Both the position numbers and the translations under genes were made by a program. Of a stretch of 64,000 bases of DNA, positions 15,876 to 23,824 are shown piece by piece. Origin of the DNA: Sphingomonas jatrophae. GTDB lineage: Bacteria > Pseudomonadota > Alphaproteobacteria > Sphingomonadales > Sphingomonadaceae. Under the pieces are notes generated by a model. That model was given only the letters and a program-made list of their open reading frames with translations, did not search any database and had not been told where the DNA came from. Numbering within the stretch: the first letter of the stretch is position 1; every line of letters begins with the position of its first letter. The stretch spans positions 1,178,001-1,242,000 of the forward strand of contig NZ_FOZG01000002.1 in assembly GCF_900113315.1 (NCBI RefSeq), given 5' to 3'.

Positions 15876-16949
15876 TCACTGGGCGGCGCCGATGCGCGTG
15901 GCGCGCGCCAGCAGCGGCAGTGCGCCGGGCAAACCCAGCAGCGCCATGGCGGCGGGGCGGAGCGCGGGCCGCTCGGCAAGGAAGCGGGCGAGGCCGGCGA
16001 CGCCGAGGGGGCGGGCGGCGCGGGCCGCGAAGCGCCGCTGGTGGAGCGGGGCGCCGGCCGGCCCGTGGCGAAGCCAGGCAGCGGCGGCATGGCCGGCCCC
16101 GGCCAGCGCGATGGCGACGCCATCTCCCGCGAGGCTGGCGATCACCGCCGCCTGATCGCCCAGCCGGAACAGGCCGGGTTCGGTCGCCCGCGCGAGCCAG
16201 CCATAAGGCACGCCCGCAATCGCCGACCAGCCGGCGGCACCGGCGGCACGCTCAACCAGCAACGGTGCCTCCTGTGTCAGCGCGCCGAGCAAGGCGGGGC
16301 CGCCGCCCGCCTCCACGCGCGCGGGATCGATCGACAGGCACAGATTGGCGCGGCCATCCTCCTGCAGAAGCAGGCCGGCGTAGCCGCCGTCGAGAAGGTG
16401 CAGCTCGATCGTGCCGGCAAGCGCGCGGGTGAGCGCAGCACCGGCCGGGATCGTCGCGCGCAGACCGACCGAGCGGGGCTGACGGGCCGGGCGGGCGAGG
16501 CCGCGCAGCTCATGCTTGCCGGTGGCGAGGAACAGGGCGGGGGCGGAGAGCGCGCTGCCGTCCGCCAGATGCAGCGTGCGTCCCTCGGCACGGCGGATCG
16601 TCACGCCGCGCTCCACCCCTGCGCCCGCGCGCGTGGCGGCGGTGAGCAGGGCTTCGTCCAGTGTGCGGCGCGACAGGCCCGCGGCGGGGCGGGGCAGGTC
16701 GGCCTCCGCCACATGCTCGCCCGCAACGATGCGGACGCGGCGGATCGGGTGCGCGCCGAGTGCATCCACGTCGATGCCGAGCCGGGCGAGCGAGGCGAGC
16801 GCATCCCAGCCGAGGAAGCCGCCGCACACCGGATCATGTGCCTCGCGCGTCCGCTCGAGCAGGAGTGGGGGCCGGCCGGCGCGGGCGAGCGCGATGGCCG
16901 CCGCTGCGCCTGCGGGGCCGCCGCCCGCGATCAGGGCGGGGCCGCTCAC
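15876..16949 (-). CDS. FAD-dependent monooxygenase / reductase of the PKS operon
   Basis: 357 residues. The N-terminal ALIAGGGPAGAAAAIALARAG is an FAD-binding GxGxxG fold, and the second FAD motif is GDQAAVIASLAGDGVAIAL near residue 260-280, as in UbiH/geranylgeranyl-reductase-type flavoproteins. The GTG start at 16949 overlaps the methyltransferase stop by four bases. It is the last gene of the type III PKS operon; in the analogous Streptomyces srsABC set the flavoprotein hydroxylates the methylated alkylresorcinol to a quinol/quinone. The same role here is inferred from gene order and family, not shown. Confidence 0.8.
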   Translation of the reverse strand: MSGPALIAGGGPAGAAAAIALARAGRPPLLLERTREAHDPVCGGFLGWDALASLARLGIDVDALGAHPIRRVRIVAGEHVAEADLPRPAAGLSRRTLDEALLTAATRAGAGVERGVTIRRAEGRTLHLADGSALSAPALFLATGKHELRGLARPARQPRSVGLRATIPAGAALTRALAGTIELHLLDGGYAGLLLQEDGRANLCLSIDPARVEAGGGPALLGALTQEAPLLVERAAGAAGWSAIAGVPYGWLARATEPGLFRLGDQAAVIASLAGDGVAIALAGAGHAAAAWLRHGPAGAPLHQRRFAARAARPLGVAGLARFLAERPALRPAAMALLGLPGALPLLARATRIGAAQ

Positions 16950-17635
16950 CGCAGCCGCTCGACGCAGAGGCGGAAGGGGAAGCGGCGAACGACACGCGCG
17001 TCGGCGATGCCGGCACGGGCGAGGATGGCGTGCCACTCGGCCGGGCGGAAGGATCGCGCGATGGACAGCGTGCCGTCCTCGCGCACGATCCGGTGCCAGC
17101 GCATGGCGCGGGCAAGCAAAGGATAGCCGGCATATGCGAGACGGTGGCGGTGAAGATCGTTGACGAGCCAGGCGCGCGCCGCCCGCGCCTCGGAGAAGCG
17201 AAGGTAACGGTCGAGCTGGTCCTCGCTCATGTGGTGCGTGACGAGCGAGGAGACGATCAGGTCGAACGATTCGGGCTGATCGGCATAATCGCCGGTACGA
17301 TAGTCGATGGGCAGGCCGGCCGGCGTCGCGGCGCGGGCGGCGGGCGCGGCATTGGGGTTGAGATCGACGCCGACCAGCCGCGCCTCGATCCCCCGTTTCG
17401 CGGCCCAGCGGGCGATCGCGCGCAGCATGTCCCCCTCGCCCGATCCGACGTCGAGCAGGGAGAAGCTCCGCCTGCCTTTCAGCGCGCGCGCGAGGAAGGC
17501 GAGCGTGGGGCGGCGGGCGAGCGTCAGTGTGTTCACCTGCGCAAGATCGGCCAGCACCGCGGCGAGCGTTTCGGGCGGCAGATCGGCCGCATCCATCTGC
17601 TCCTCCTCGCGTGAGCGGAGCGCGAGGCGGCTCAT
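16946..17635 (-). CDS. SAM-dependent methyltransferase of the PKS operon
   Basis: 229 residues from the ATG at 17635, which overlaps the PKS stop codon in an ATGA junction (an internal ATG at 17596 is possible). SAM motif I is LLDVGSGEGDMLR, followed by LVGVDLNPNA and the IVSSLVTHHMSEDQ segment typical of small-molecule methyltransferases. Its stop overlaps the FAD gene start by four bases, so the three genes form a translationally coupled set. Expected to methylate the polyketide or phenolic lipid product, by O- or C-methylation. Confidence 0.82.
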   Translation of the reverse strand: MSRLALRSREEEQMDAADLPPETLAAVLADLAQVNTLTLARRPTLAFLARALKGRRSFSLLDVGSGEGDMLRAIARWAAKRGIEARLVGVDLNPNAAPAARAATPAGLPIDYRTGDYADQPESFDLIVSSLVTHHMSEDQLDRYLRFSEARAARAWLVNDLHRHRLAYAGYPLLARAMRWHRIVREDGTLSIARSFRPAEWHAILARAGIADARVVRRFPFRLCVERLR

Positions 17636-18675
17636 GCGGTGCGACGGAAGCGGATGCCCTCGGCCGCCAGCCCCGGCCCGAAGGCGAGCGCGACCCCCGC
17701 GCCATCGACGCCGCGCGCAAGCTGGCGGGCGAGCACGAACATCAGGGTGGCCGACGACATGTTGCCGAACGAGTCGAGCACCGCCCGCGAATCGGCCAAC
17801 GCGTCGGGCGGTAATCCGAGCGCGCCCTCCACCGCATCGAGGATCGAGCGGCCGCCGGCATGCACCGCCCACGCAGTCGGCGCGCCATCCAGCAGGGTCG
17901 CGGCGAGCGCGGGATCGCCGAGCGCGGTGGCGATGCGGCCGGGCACCTCGCCCGACAGGTGCATGGCAAAGCCCTGGTCGCCGATGGTCCAGCGGATCAG
18001 CGCCTCCGAGTCGGGCAGCGCGACGGAGAAGGGCCGCTCCAGTGCCAGCCCCGCGCCGTCGCCGGTGACGAGCGCGGCGGCGGCGCCATCGCCGAACTGG
18101 AGCATGGCGAGCAACGGCTCCAGCCGGGTCTCGTCCTGCAAGTGCAAGGTCGACAGCTCCACCGTCACCACCAGCACGCGCGCGCCCGGCTCCGACCGCG
18201 CGATGTGATAGGCAAGGCGCAGCGCCGCAATCGCGGCGTAGCAGCCCATATAGCCGACCAGCGTCCGCTCCACGCCCGGCGACAGGCCGAGGCGGGCGGC
18301 GACGATCTGGTCGATTCCGGGCGCGACGAAGCCGGTGCAGCTCGCCACGACGAGGTGGGTGATGCCGTCCAGCGGAACCTGTTCGGCCAGCCGGCCGATC
18401 GCGGCCATCGCCAGATCGGGCGCCGCCTCGGCGTAGAGCGCCATGCGCGCGGCGGTGGAGGGGAAGCGCTCCGGCGCATAGAAGCCGCCGCCGAGCGCGC
18501 CGGCCGGCAGCACCGACCAGCGATGGCGGATGCCGGCGCGGGCCGCCATGCGGGCGAAGACCGCGCGCGTGCGGCCATCCAGCCGCGCCTCCGCCCAGTC
18601 GAGGAAGGAAGCGTGGATATCATGATCGGGCACCGCGGTGCCGATGGCGTTCAGGATCGCGGGCAAGACGGGCAT
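17632..18675 (-). CDS. Type III polyketide synthase (chalcone/alkylresorcinol synthase-like)
   Basis: 347 residues, near the usual size for bacterial type III PKS. The catalytic triad is complete: Cys113 in VVASCTGF, His272 in WAVHAGGRSI and Asn305 in SFGNMSSAT. The family signature (A)FGPG is at about 331-335. The enzyme condenses an acyl-CoA starter with malonyl-CoA units without an acyl carrier protein to give resorcinols, pyrones or phloroglucinols. The starter cannot be inferred; long-chain fatty acyl is common in proteobacterial enzymes of this clade. It is the first gene of a three-gene operon with a methyltransferase and a flavoprotein. tRNA-Leu lies 94 bases upstream on the same strand. 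Confidence 0.92.
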   Translation of the reverse strand: MPVLPAILNAIGTAVPDHDIHASFLDWAEARLDGRTRAVFARMAARAGIRHRWSVLPAGALGGGFYAPERFPSTAARMALYAEAAPDLAMAAIGRLAEQVPLDGITHLVVASCTGFVAPGIDQIVAARLGLSPGVERTLVGYMGCYAAIAALRLAYHIARSEPGARVLVVTVELSTLHLQDETRLEPLLAMLQFGDGAAAALVTGDGAGLALERPFSVALPDSEALIRWTIGDQGFAMHLSGEVPGRIATALGDPALAATLLDGAPTAWAVHAGGRSILDAVEGALGLPPDALADSRAVLDSFGNMSSATLMFVLARQLARGVDGAGVALAFGPGLAAEGIRFRRTA

Positions 18676-18769
18676 CCGGGCACGGTGCGCCGGAAGGGCG
18701 GCCGCGAACAGCCATAATCGGCCACAAGGCCAAATGGTTGCGCCGCGGGGTCAGAACCCGGCGGGATGA

Positions 18770-18856
18770 TGGTGCGGTCGAGAAGACTCGAACTTCCACG
18801 GCCTTTCGGCCACAACGACCTCAACGTTGCGCGTCTACCAGTTCCGCCACGACCGC
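18770..18856 (-). tRNA. tRNA-Leu (anticodon GAG)
   Basis: On the minus strand the acceptor arms GCGGTCG and CGACCGC pair and are followed by A and an encoded CCA. The D arm contains GGTAGACGCG, the anticodon stem CAACG/CGTTG encloses the loop TTGAGGT (anticodon GAG), a long variable arm (TGGCCGAAAGGCCG) marks a class II tRNA, and the T loop GTTCGAGTC is present. The 87-base length fits tRNA-Leu. Confidence 0.95.
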
Positions 18857-18972
18857 ACATCGAGAAGGGCCCTGGCTGAAGCCGGGGCGCTGGCAGGCCG
18901 GTGCCCCTAGCAGCGTGTTCGGTGGCGCGCAACAGCGCTGCGCGATTCGCTTCGGATAATGCGAAGGCCCTC

Positions 18973-20070
18973 TCAATAGAGGAACATCGGCATGCCCTCG
19001 ATCCGCTGCAGCTTCGCGCGGTAGCAGGTCGCATCGTAGAGGTTGGGCACGTCGACCAGCTTGGTGCCGCCGAGCAAAGTGTCGGCGGGCACGTGATGGT
19101 AGCGGCCCGAGGTCAGCGTCACCATGCGACCCGTCTGCCGCTGCTGGATCAGCTGCACCGCGAGGCCACCGAAGGCGAAGCCGACCATCCGGTCCATCGC
19201 GTCGGGCTCGCCCGCGCGCATCAGATAGGCGAGATCCTGGACGACGGTGCCGACCCTGGCCTCGCGCTCGATCACCTGCGCGAGGCGGCGGCCGACCGTC
19301 AGCATCGTGCGATGCGAGGCCGCGCGGTGCCGCTCGTCGGCATGATCCTCGCCGACGAGGCTGGCGCCTTCGGAGATGACGCACACCGCATAGCCGGCCG
19401 GGCGCGAGCGACGATCCGCGACGAGGAGGGGCAGCAGCACCGCCGGATCCGCCGGCACCTCGGAGATGATCGTGCGATCCACCTGCGCGAGGAAGCCGGA
19501 CAGCAAGGCCGTCTCGCCGCTCCGCCGGCCGAACAGCTCGATCACGCCGATCCGTTCGTGACTCTCGATCGTGGTTCTGAGCGCGTTGATCGCCTCGACC
19601 GAGCGGCTGATCGCGGTGGAAAAGCCGATGCAGTAATCCGTGCCGAACACGTCATTGTCCATCGTCTTGGGGATGGAGATGACGGGAAAGCCGAGGCTGG
19701 AGAGGTGGGCGGAGAAGCGCAGCGTGCCGTCCCCGCCCAGCGTCACCATCGCCTCGACACCGAGCCGGTCGAGCACGTGGAGGACGTGCGCGGTGCGATC
19801 CCCTTCCTCCAGCGTGCGCGGGTCGGTGCGCGAGGTGTGGAGGATGGTGCCGCCCATCCGGTCGATCCCGCGCACCGCCTCGCGATCCAGGCGCAGCGTG
19901 CCCGCGGCGACGGAGGCTGGATCGTCCGGATCGATCGCCAGCACGCCCTGCCAGCCGCGCCGGAAGCCGATCACCTCCCAGCCGAGATCGATGGCCGACA
20001 AAGTGACCGAGCGGATGCACGGATTGAGACCGGGCACGTCGCCGCCGCCGGTGAGGATGCCGATACGCAT
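18973..20070 (-). CDS. pfkA: 6-phosphofructokinase
   Basis: 365 residues of the PFK family, phosphorylating fructose 6-phosphate. Visible motifs are ILTGGGDVPGLN at the N terminus, GGDGT at 112-116, PKTMDND at 134-140 (catalytic Asp138) and the effector/substrate segment IGVIELFGRRSGETAL. The residue after the catalytic GGD is Gly (ATP-type), while the residue two before MDND is Lys (seen in PPi-type and in some actinobacterial ATP enzymes), a mixed Gly/Lys combination. Donor preference is therefore uncertain, ATP being more likely. It lies alone, 116 bases upstream of the tRNA on the same strand. Confidence 0.9.
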   Translation of the reverse strand: MRIGILTGGGDVPGLNPCIRSVTLSAIDLGWEVIGFRRGWQGVLAIDPDDPASVAAGTLRLDREAVRGIDRMGGTILHTSRTDPRTLEEGDRTAHVLHVLDRLGVEAMVTLGGDGTLRFSAHLSSLGFPVISIPKTMDNDVFGTDYCIGFSTAISRSVEAINALRTTIESHERIGVIELFGRRSGETALLSGFLAQVDRTIISEVPADPAVLLPLLVADRRSRPAGYAVCVISEGASLVGEDHADERHRAASHRTMLTVGRRLAQVIEREARVGTVVQDLAYLMRAGEPDAMDRMVGFAFGGLAVQLIQQRQTGRMVTLTSGRYHHVPADTLLGGTKLVDVPNLYDATCYRAKLQRIEGMPMFLY

Positions 20071-20152
20071 GCGCGGACCAACTCCCTGTCGGGTCGACGG
20101 GTCCGTCCCGCCACGTTTTGTTACCGTGACGGGGTGGGCGGCGGAATCAACC

Positions 20153-20665
20153 CTATTGGCCGAACAGCCCCTTCAGCTTGGCGAACGGGCTCATGTCCGC
20201 CTCGCTCTGGACACCCGCCTCGCGCAGCGCCGCCTCGGCATTCGGCCCGCGCGGGAACGGATCGATCGACAGGCCAAGCGTCTCCGCCGCCGCCTCGCCG
20301 AGGTCCACCGCGCCATTGGCATAGGGGATCTCGTCGAGCGCGGCTTCGTCCAGCTCGATCTCGGCATCGGGCGCCGCCTCAACCTCGGGCACGAAGCGCA
20401 GGTCGAACGGCTCGTCGATTTCCGCGGGAAGAGGTTCGCCGCTGGCGATGCACGCCTGCACCAGCCGCGCCTGCACCCGGCCCGTCGCGCGCACCGTCTC
20501 GCCCATCCGCGACACCGCCGCCTCGGCGGTCAGCGCCTCGAGCGCGATGAGGCCGAACCGCGCCGCCAGCGCGGTCCGTTCCGCTTCATTCGCTTCGATG
20601 GCGATGGTGCGGGGCGCATCGCCCAGCGTGTCGAGGCGCACGGGGCGGCTGAATTCGGGTGTCAC
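20153..20665 (-). CDS. YceD family protein (DUF177, 23S rRNA accumulation/processing)
   Basis: 170 residues from the GTG at 20665, which overlaps the stop of the upstream chaperone gene by four bases. Recognisable YceD features are the central VQARLVQACIASGEPLPAEIDEPFDLRF (one cysteine) and acidic DLGEAAAETLGLSIDPFPR near the C terminus. In many bacteria yceD precedes rpmF and plsX; here the upstream partner is the cytochrome bc1 assembly gene instead. The E. coli protein affects 23S rRNA levels. Cytoplasmic. Confidence 0.85.
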   Translation of the reverse strand: MTPEFSRPVRLDTLGDAPRTIAIEANEAERTALAARFGLIALEALTAEAAVSRMGETVRATGRVQARLVQACIASGEPLPAEIDEPFDLRFVPEVEAAPDAEIELDEAALDEIPYANGAVDLGEAAAETLGLSIDPFPRGPNAEAALREAGVQSEADMSPFAKLKGLFGQ

Positions 20666-21174
20666 AGGCGGCCCTCCAGCAGGTCGGCACGGCTCTGCCG
20701 GGCGAGCCGCTCGGAAAGTTCGCGCAGGCGCGCCGCCATCCAGTCGGGCCGCGCAGTGTCGGGCGGCGTGCCGCGCCATAGATTGCGGCGCAGCGCCTCG
20801 GCGAAGGCTGCGTCATCGCCGGCCAGCCCTGCGCGATAGGCGTCCACCCGCCCGCCCAGCGCCGCCACCATGCGGCCGACATGCTTGCCGACCAGCAGAT
20901 CGCCGATGCCGCGTTCGCGGACATGGCCGTCCATGTCGTCCACCCAAAGCTCGAACAGGCGGACGCCGTCCGCCGCGCCGGCTTCGCCATCCGCCTCAAG
21001 CCGAATGAGGATCAGCGCGACGACGGCGGCGAGCATGTCGAAGCGGCCGTCGAACGTGTCGGGCGCGCCGCCCACGGCATACCAGTCGCGCCGCCGCGCT
21101 TCGGCCACCGCCGCGGCATAGAGCGGGGCGGGGCGCGGCGGGGCGCTGGGGAACAGGCGCTTGAGCAGGGACAC
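20662..21174 (-). CDS. Ubiquinol-cytochrome c chaperone (CBP3/UQCC1 family)
   Basis: 170 residues from the GTG at 21174 (in-frame codons extend further upstream but look non-coding). Family features are AEARRRDWYAVGGAPDTFDGRFDML, the helix LFELWVDDMDGHVRERGIGDLLVGKHVG and GRMVAALGGRVDAY. CBP3-type proteins assist cytochrome b maturation and assembly of respiratory complex III. The stop overlaps the yceD start, giving a two-gene operon that is divergent from bamE. No complex III subunits lie in the window. Confidence 0.85.
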   Translation of the reverse strand: MSLLKRLFPSAPPRPAPLYAAAVAEARRRDWYAVGGAPDTFDGRFDMLAAVVALILIRLEADGEAGAADGVRLFELWVDDMDGHVRERGIGDLLVGKHVGRMVAALGGRVDAYRAGLAGDDAAFAEALRRNLWRGTPPDTARPDWMAARLRELSERLARQSRADLLEGRL

Positions 21175-21312
21175 GCGAGGATACTCCAGAAGTGCGGCCG
21201 CGTCCGCGCGGCTTGCGGCGGTGGCGGCGCTTCGCATATTGAGGCTTCGCAGGGGCTGTGCAACCGCGTGCCGCCGGCATGCGGGATGATGCGTCCGGGG
21301 AGTAGTTTGTCC

Positions 21313-21780
21313 ATGTCGTTTCCCAAGCGCGTCGCGCTCGCCGCGCTCGTGCCCGCGTTGCTCGCCGGCTGCGCACAGATCCGTGAGCATAAGGGCTATG
21401 TCGGCGACACGCTGCTGCTCGACAGCGTGCAGCCCGGCATCGACAACAAGGAATCGGTCGCCAAGACGCTCGGCCGGCCCAGCTTCACCGCGAATTGGGA
21501 CGACAGCACCTGGTATTACTGGGCGCGCAACACCCGCCAGCTCGCCTTCGGCTCGCCCAAGCCGACCGAGCAGCTGCTGATGACGGTGAAGTTCGATCGC
21601 ACCGGCAATGTCGCCAGCGTATCGCGCAGCGGCGTGGAGACGGTCGCCTCGATCAATCCCGCGGGCGGCAAGACGCCGACGCTGGGTCGCAATCGCGGCT
21701 TCTTCGCCGAACTGTTCGGCAATATCGGCACCGTCGGATCGGCCGGGCAGGCCGCATCAACCGCCGACAATCCGAACTGA
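21313..21780 (+). CDS. bamE: BamE/SmpA outer membrane assembly lipoprotein
   Basis: 155 residues. The signal peptide ends in a lipobox (ALLAGC, about residue 19). The BamE fold is marked by GIDNKESVAKTLGRPSF, WYYWARNT and TVKFDRTGNVASVS. BamE supports the BAM complex in inserting beta-barrel proteins in the outer membrane. The C-terminal extension (GFFAELFGNIGTVGSAGQ) is usual in alphaproteobacterial members. ATG at 21313 gives the signal peptide directly. The hybrid kinase starts 11 bases downstream. Confidence 0.92.
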   Translation: MSFPKRVALAALVPALLAGCAQIREHKGYVGDTLLLDSVQPGIDNKESVAKTLGRPSFTANWDDSTWYYWARNTRQLAFGSPKPTEQLLMTVKFDRTGNVASVSRSGVETVASINPAGGKTPTLGRNRGFFAELFGNIGTVGSAGQAASTADNPN

Positions 21781-21790
21781 CCAGCACGGC

Positions 21791-23785
21791 ATGATTCCGG
21801 CCGGGCCTTCGGACGAGCTTGCCCGGCTGGCCGCCCTGCGCGGGCTCGGCGTGCTCGACTCGCTGCCCGAGCCGCAGTTCGACGATCTCGTCCTGCTCGC
21901 CCGCCAGATCGCGGTCACGCCGATCGCGCTGGTCAGCCTGGTCGATCACGAGCGGCAATGGTTCAAGGCGCGCTCCGGCCTGGAAGCGACGGAGACGCCG
22001 CGCTCGCTCGCCTTCTGCGCACATGCGATCCAGCGACCGGACCAGATCATGGTGGTGCCGGATGCGACGCGCGATCCGCGCTTCGCCGCCAATCCGCTGG
22101 TGACGGGCGCACCGGGCATCCGCTTCTATGCGGGGGTGCCGATCGTCCTCTCGACGGGCGAGGCGATCGGCACGGTCTGCGTGATCGACACGCTGCCTCG
22201 CGCCGACTTCCCGGCCGCGCCCGCGCTCGCCGCACTGGCCCGGCAGGCGGCGACGCTGCTGGAATATCGCCGCGACGTGGCGCTGCGCACCGCCGCCAGC
22301 ATGGAACAGCACCGGCTGGCGGAAGGCGTGGCGAGCGACCTCGACCGGCTGTGGCGGCTGGCGCACGACCTGATGATCGTGACCGACCTCGACGCGCGGC
22401 TGCTGGCGGTCAATCCGGCGTGGGAGGCGCTGTTCGGACCGTTGCCGCAGCCCGGCCTGCTCACCCCGGCGCATTTTCACCATCCCGACGAGACGGAGCC
22501 GCTCCACCTCGTCCAGGACGGCCAGCCGCATTTCTTCCGCCGCCATTATATCGACCGGGGCGGGCGCGAACGCTTCATCAGCTGGACGCTGACGCGTTCG
22601 GGCGATCACATGTTCGGCGTCGGCCGCGACGACACGGCCCTGGTCGAGACGGAGGAGACGCTGCGCCACGCCCAGAAGATGGAGGCGGTCGGCCAGCTGA
22701 CCGGCGGCATCGCGCACGATTTCAACAATCTGCTGACGATCGTGCTCGGCAATCTCGACATTGCATCGCGCCGGCTGGTCGACGGCAATGTCGCCCGCGC
22801 CGGCCGCGCCATCGGCCAGGCGCAGGAGGGGGCGGAGCGCGCGGCGACGCTGACGCGGCGGCTGCTCGCCTTCGCCCGCCGCCAGCCGCTCAGTCCGCAG
22901 CCGCTCGACCCCGCGACGCAGGTCCGCCTCGCGCGCGATCTGGTCGAGGGGGCGGTGGGGGACCGGGTGGCGGTGAGGATCGACTGCGCGCCTGCCTGCT
23001 GGCCGGTGCTGGCGGACCCGGTGCAGCTGGAGAGCGCGTTGCTCAACCTCGCGGTCAATGCGCGCGATGCGATGAAGGAGGGCGGCCACCTGCTGCTCGC
23101 CACCGCCAATATCAGCCTGCCCGCCGCGCCGACGAGCGTGCCGGGACGGCTGCCGCCGGGCGATTACGTCCGCTTCACCGTGGCGGATACCGGCTCGGGC
23201 ATGGACACGGCCACGCTGGCGCGCGTGTTCGAGCCGTTCTTCACCACCAAGGAAGTCGGCAAGGGCACGGGGCTGGGCCTCAGCCAGGTTCATGGCTTCG
23301 CCGTTCAGTCGGGCGGGTCGGTGACGATCGATTCGCGCGTGGGCGAAGGGACGGCGGTGCACCTGTGGCTGCCGCGATCCGCCATCGGCCCGCGCGAGGC
23401 GACGATGCCGCCGCGCTTCGGCGCCCGGCCGGCGCATGGCACGGGCGCGCGCGTCATGGTGGTCGAGGATAATGACCAGCTGCGCGAACTGGTCGTCACC
23501 ACGCTGCGCGACGACGGCTACCGTGTGATCGAGGCGCATGACGGCCAGTCGGGCCTCGCCTTGTTCGCACGGCAGGAGCGGGCGCCGGACATCGTGCTGA
23601 GCGACATCCAGATGCCGAACATGGACGGCCTGGCGATGGCGCGCGCCATCCGTGCGCGATCGCCGGAGACCCGGATCGTGATGATGACCGGCTATGCCGA
23701 TCATGTCGACGGCAGCACCGCCGAGCTGATCGTCAAGCCGTTCACGCCGGATCAGCTGCTCGCCCGGCTGGCGTCGGCGGGCTAG
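21791..23785 (+). CDS. GAF-PAS hybrid sensor histidine kinase with C-terminal receiver
   Basis: 664 residues from the ATG at 21791. Domain order: GAF (about 20-160, with FYAGVPIVLSTGEAIGTVCVID), PAS-like (about 180-285), HisKA with the phosphoacceptor His309 in GGIAHDFNNLL, HATPase (N-box NLAVNARDAM, G1 VADTGSGMD, GKGTGLGLSQV near 491-500), and REC (about 554-664) with Asp605 in LSDIQMPNMDG and Lys649 in IVKPF. There are no membrane helices, so it is a soluble kinase. No partner regulator is adjacent, and the stimulus is unknown. It may act as an orphan kinase or phosphatase feeding a general stress phosphorelay; that is inference. Confidence 0.9.
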   Translation: MIPAGPSDELARLAALRGLGVLDSLPEPQFDDLVLLARQIAVTPIALVSLVDHERQWFKARSGLEATETPRSLAFCAHAIQRPDQIMVVPDATRDPRFAANPLVTGAPGIRFYAGVPIVLSTGEAIGTVCVIDTLPRADFPAAPALAALARQAATLLEYRRDVALRTAASMEQHRLAEGVASDLDRLWRLAHDLMIVTDLDARLLAVNPAWEALFGPLPQPGLLTPAHFHHPDETEPLHLVQDGQPHFFRRHYIDRGGRERFISWTLTRSGDHMFGVGRDDTALVETEETLRHAQKMEAVGQLTGGIAHDFNNLLTIVLGNLDIASRRLVDGNVARAGRAIGQAQEGAERAATLTRRLLAFARRQPLSPQPLDPATQVRLARDLVEGAVGDRVAVRIDCAPACWPVLADPVQLESALLNLAVNARDAMKEGGHLLLATANISLPAAPTSVPGRLPPGDYVRFTVADTGSGMDTATLARVFEPFFTTKEVGKGTGLGLSQVHGFAVQSGGSVTIDSRVGEGTAVHLWLPRSAIGPREATMPPRFGARPAHGTGARVMVVEDNDQLRELVVTTLRDDGYRVIEAHDGQSGLALFARQERAPDIVLSDIQMPNMDGLAMARAIRARSPETRIVMMTGYADHVDGSTAELIVKPFTPDQLLARLASAG

Positions 23786-23795
23786 GCACCGCCCC

Positions 23796-23816
23796 CCCGC
23801 CAGCGCGGGAGGCGGG
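23796..23816. terminator. GC hairpin between convergent genes
   Basis: CCCGCC at 23796-23801 pairs with GGCGGG at 23811-23816 in the 39-base gap between the convergent kinase and malic enzyme genes. There is no U-tract, so intrinsic termination is only possible, not shown. Confidence 0.3.
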
Positions 23817-23824
23817 CCCAGAGG

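Noticed and set aside
13792-16155. A 787-codon plus-strand frame across the PBP1A region
   Set aside because: Arg/Asp/His-rich shadow of the PBP1A gene, whose GT51 and transpeptidase motifs are in the opposite strand.
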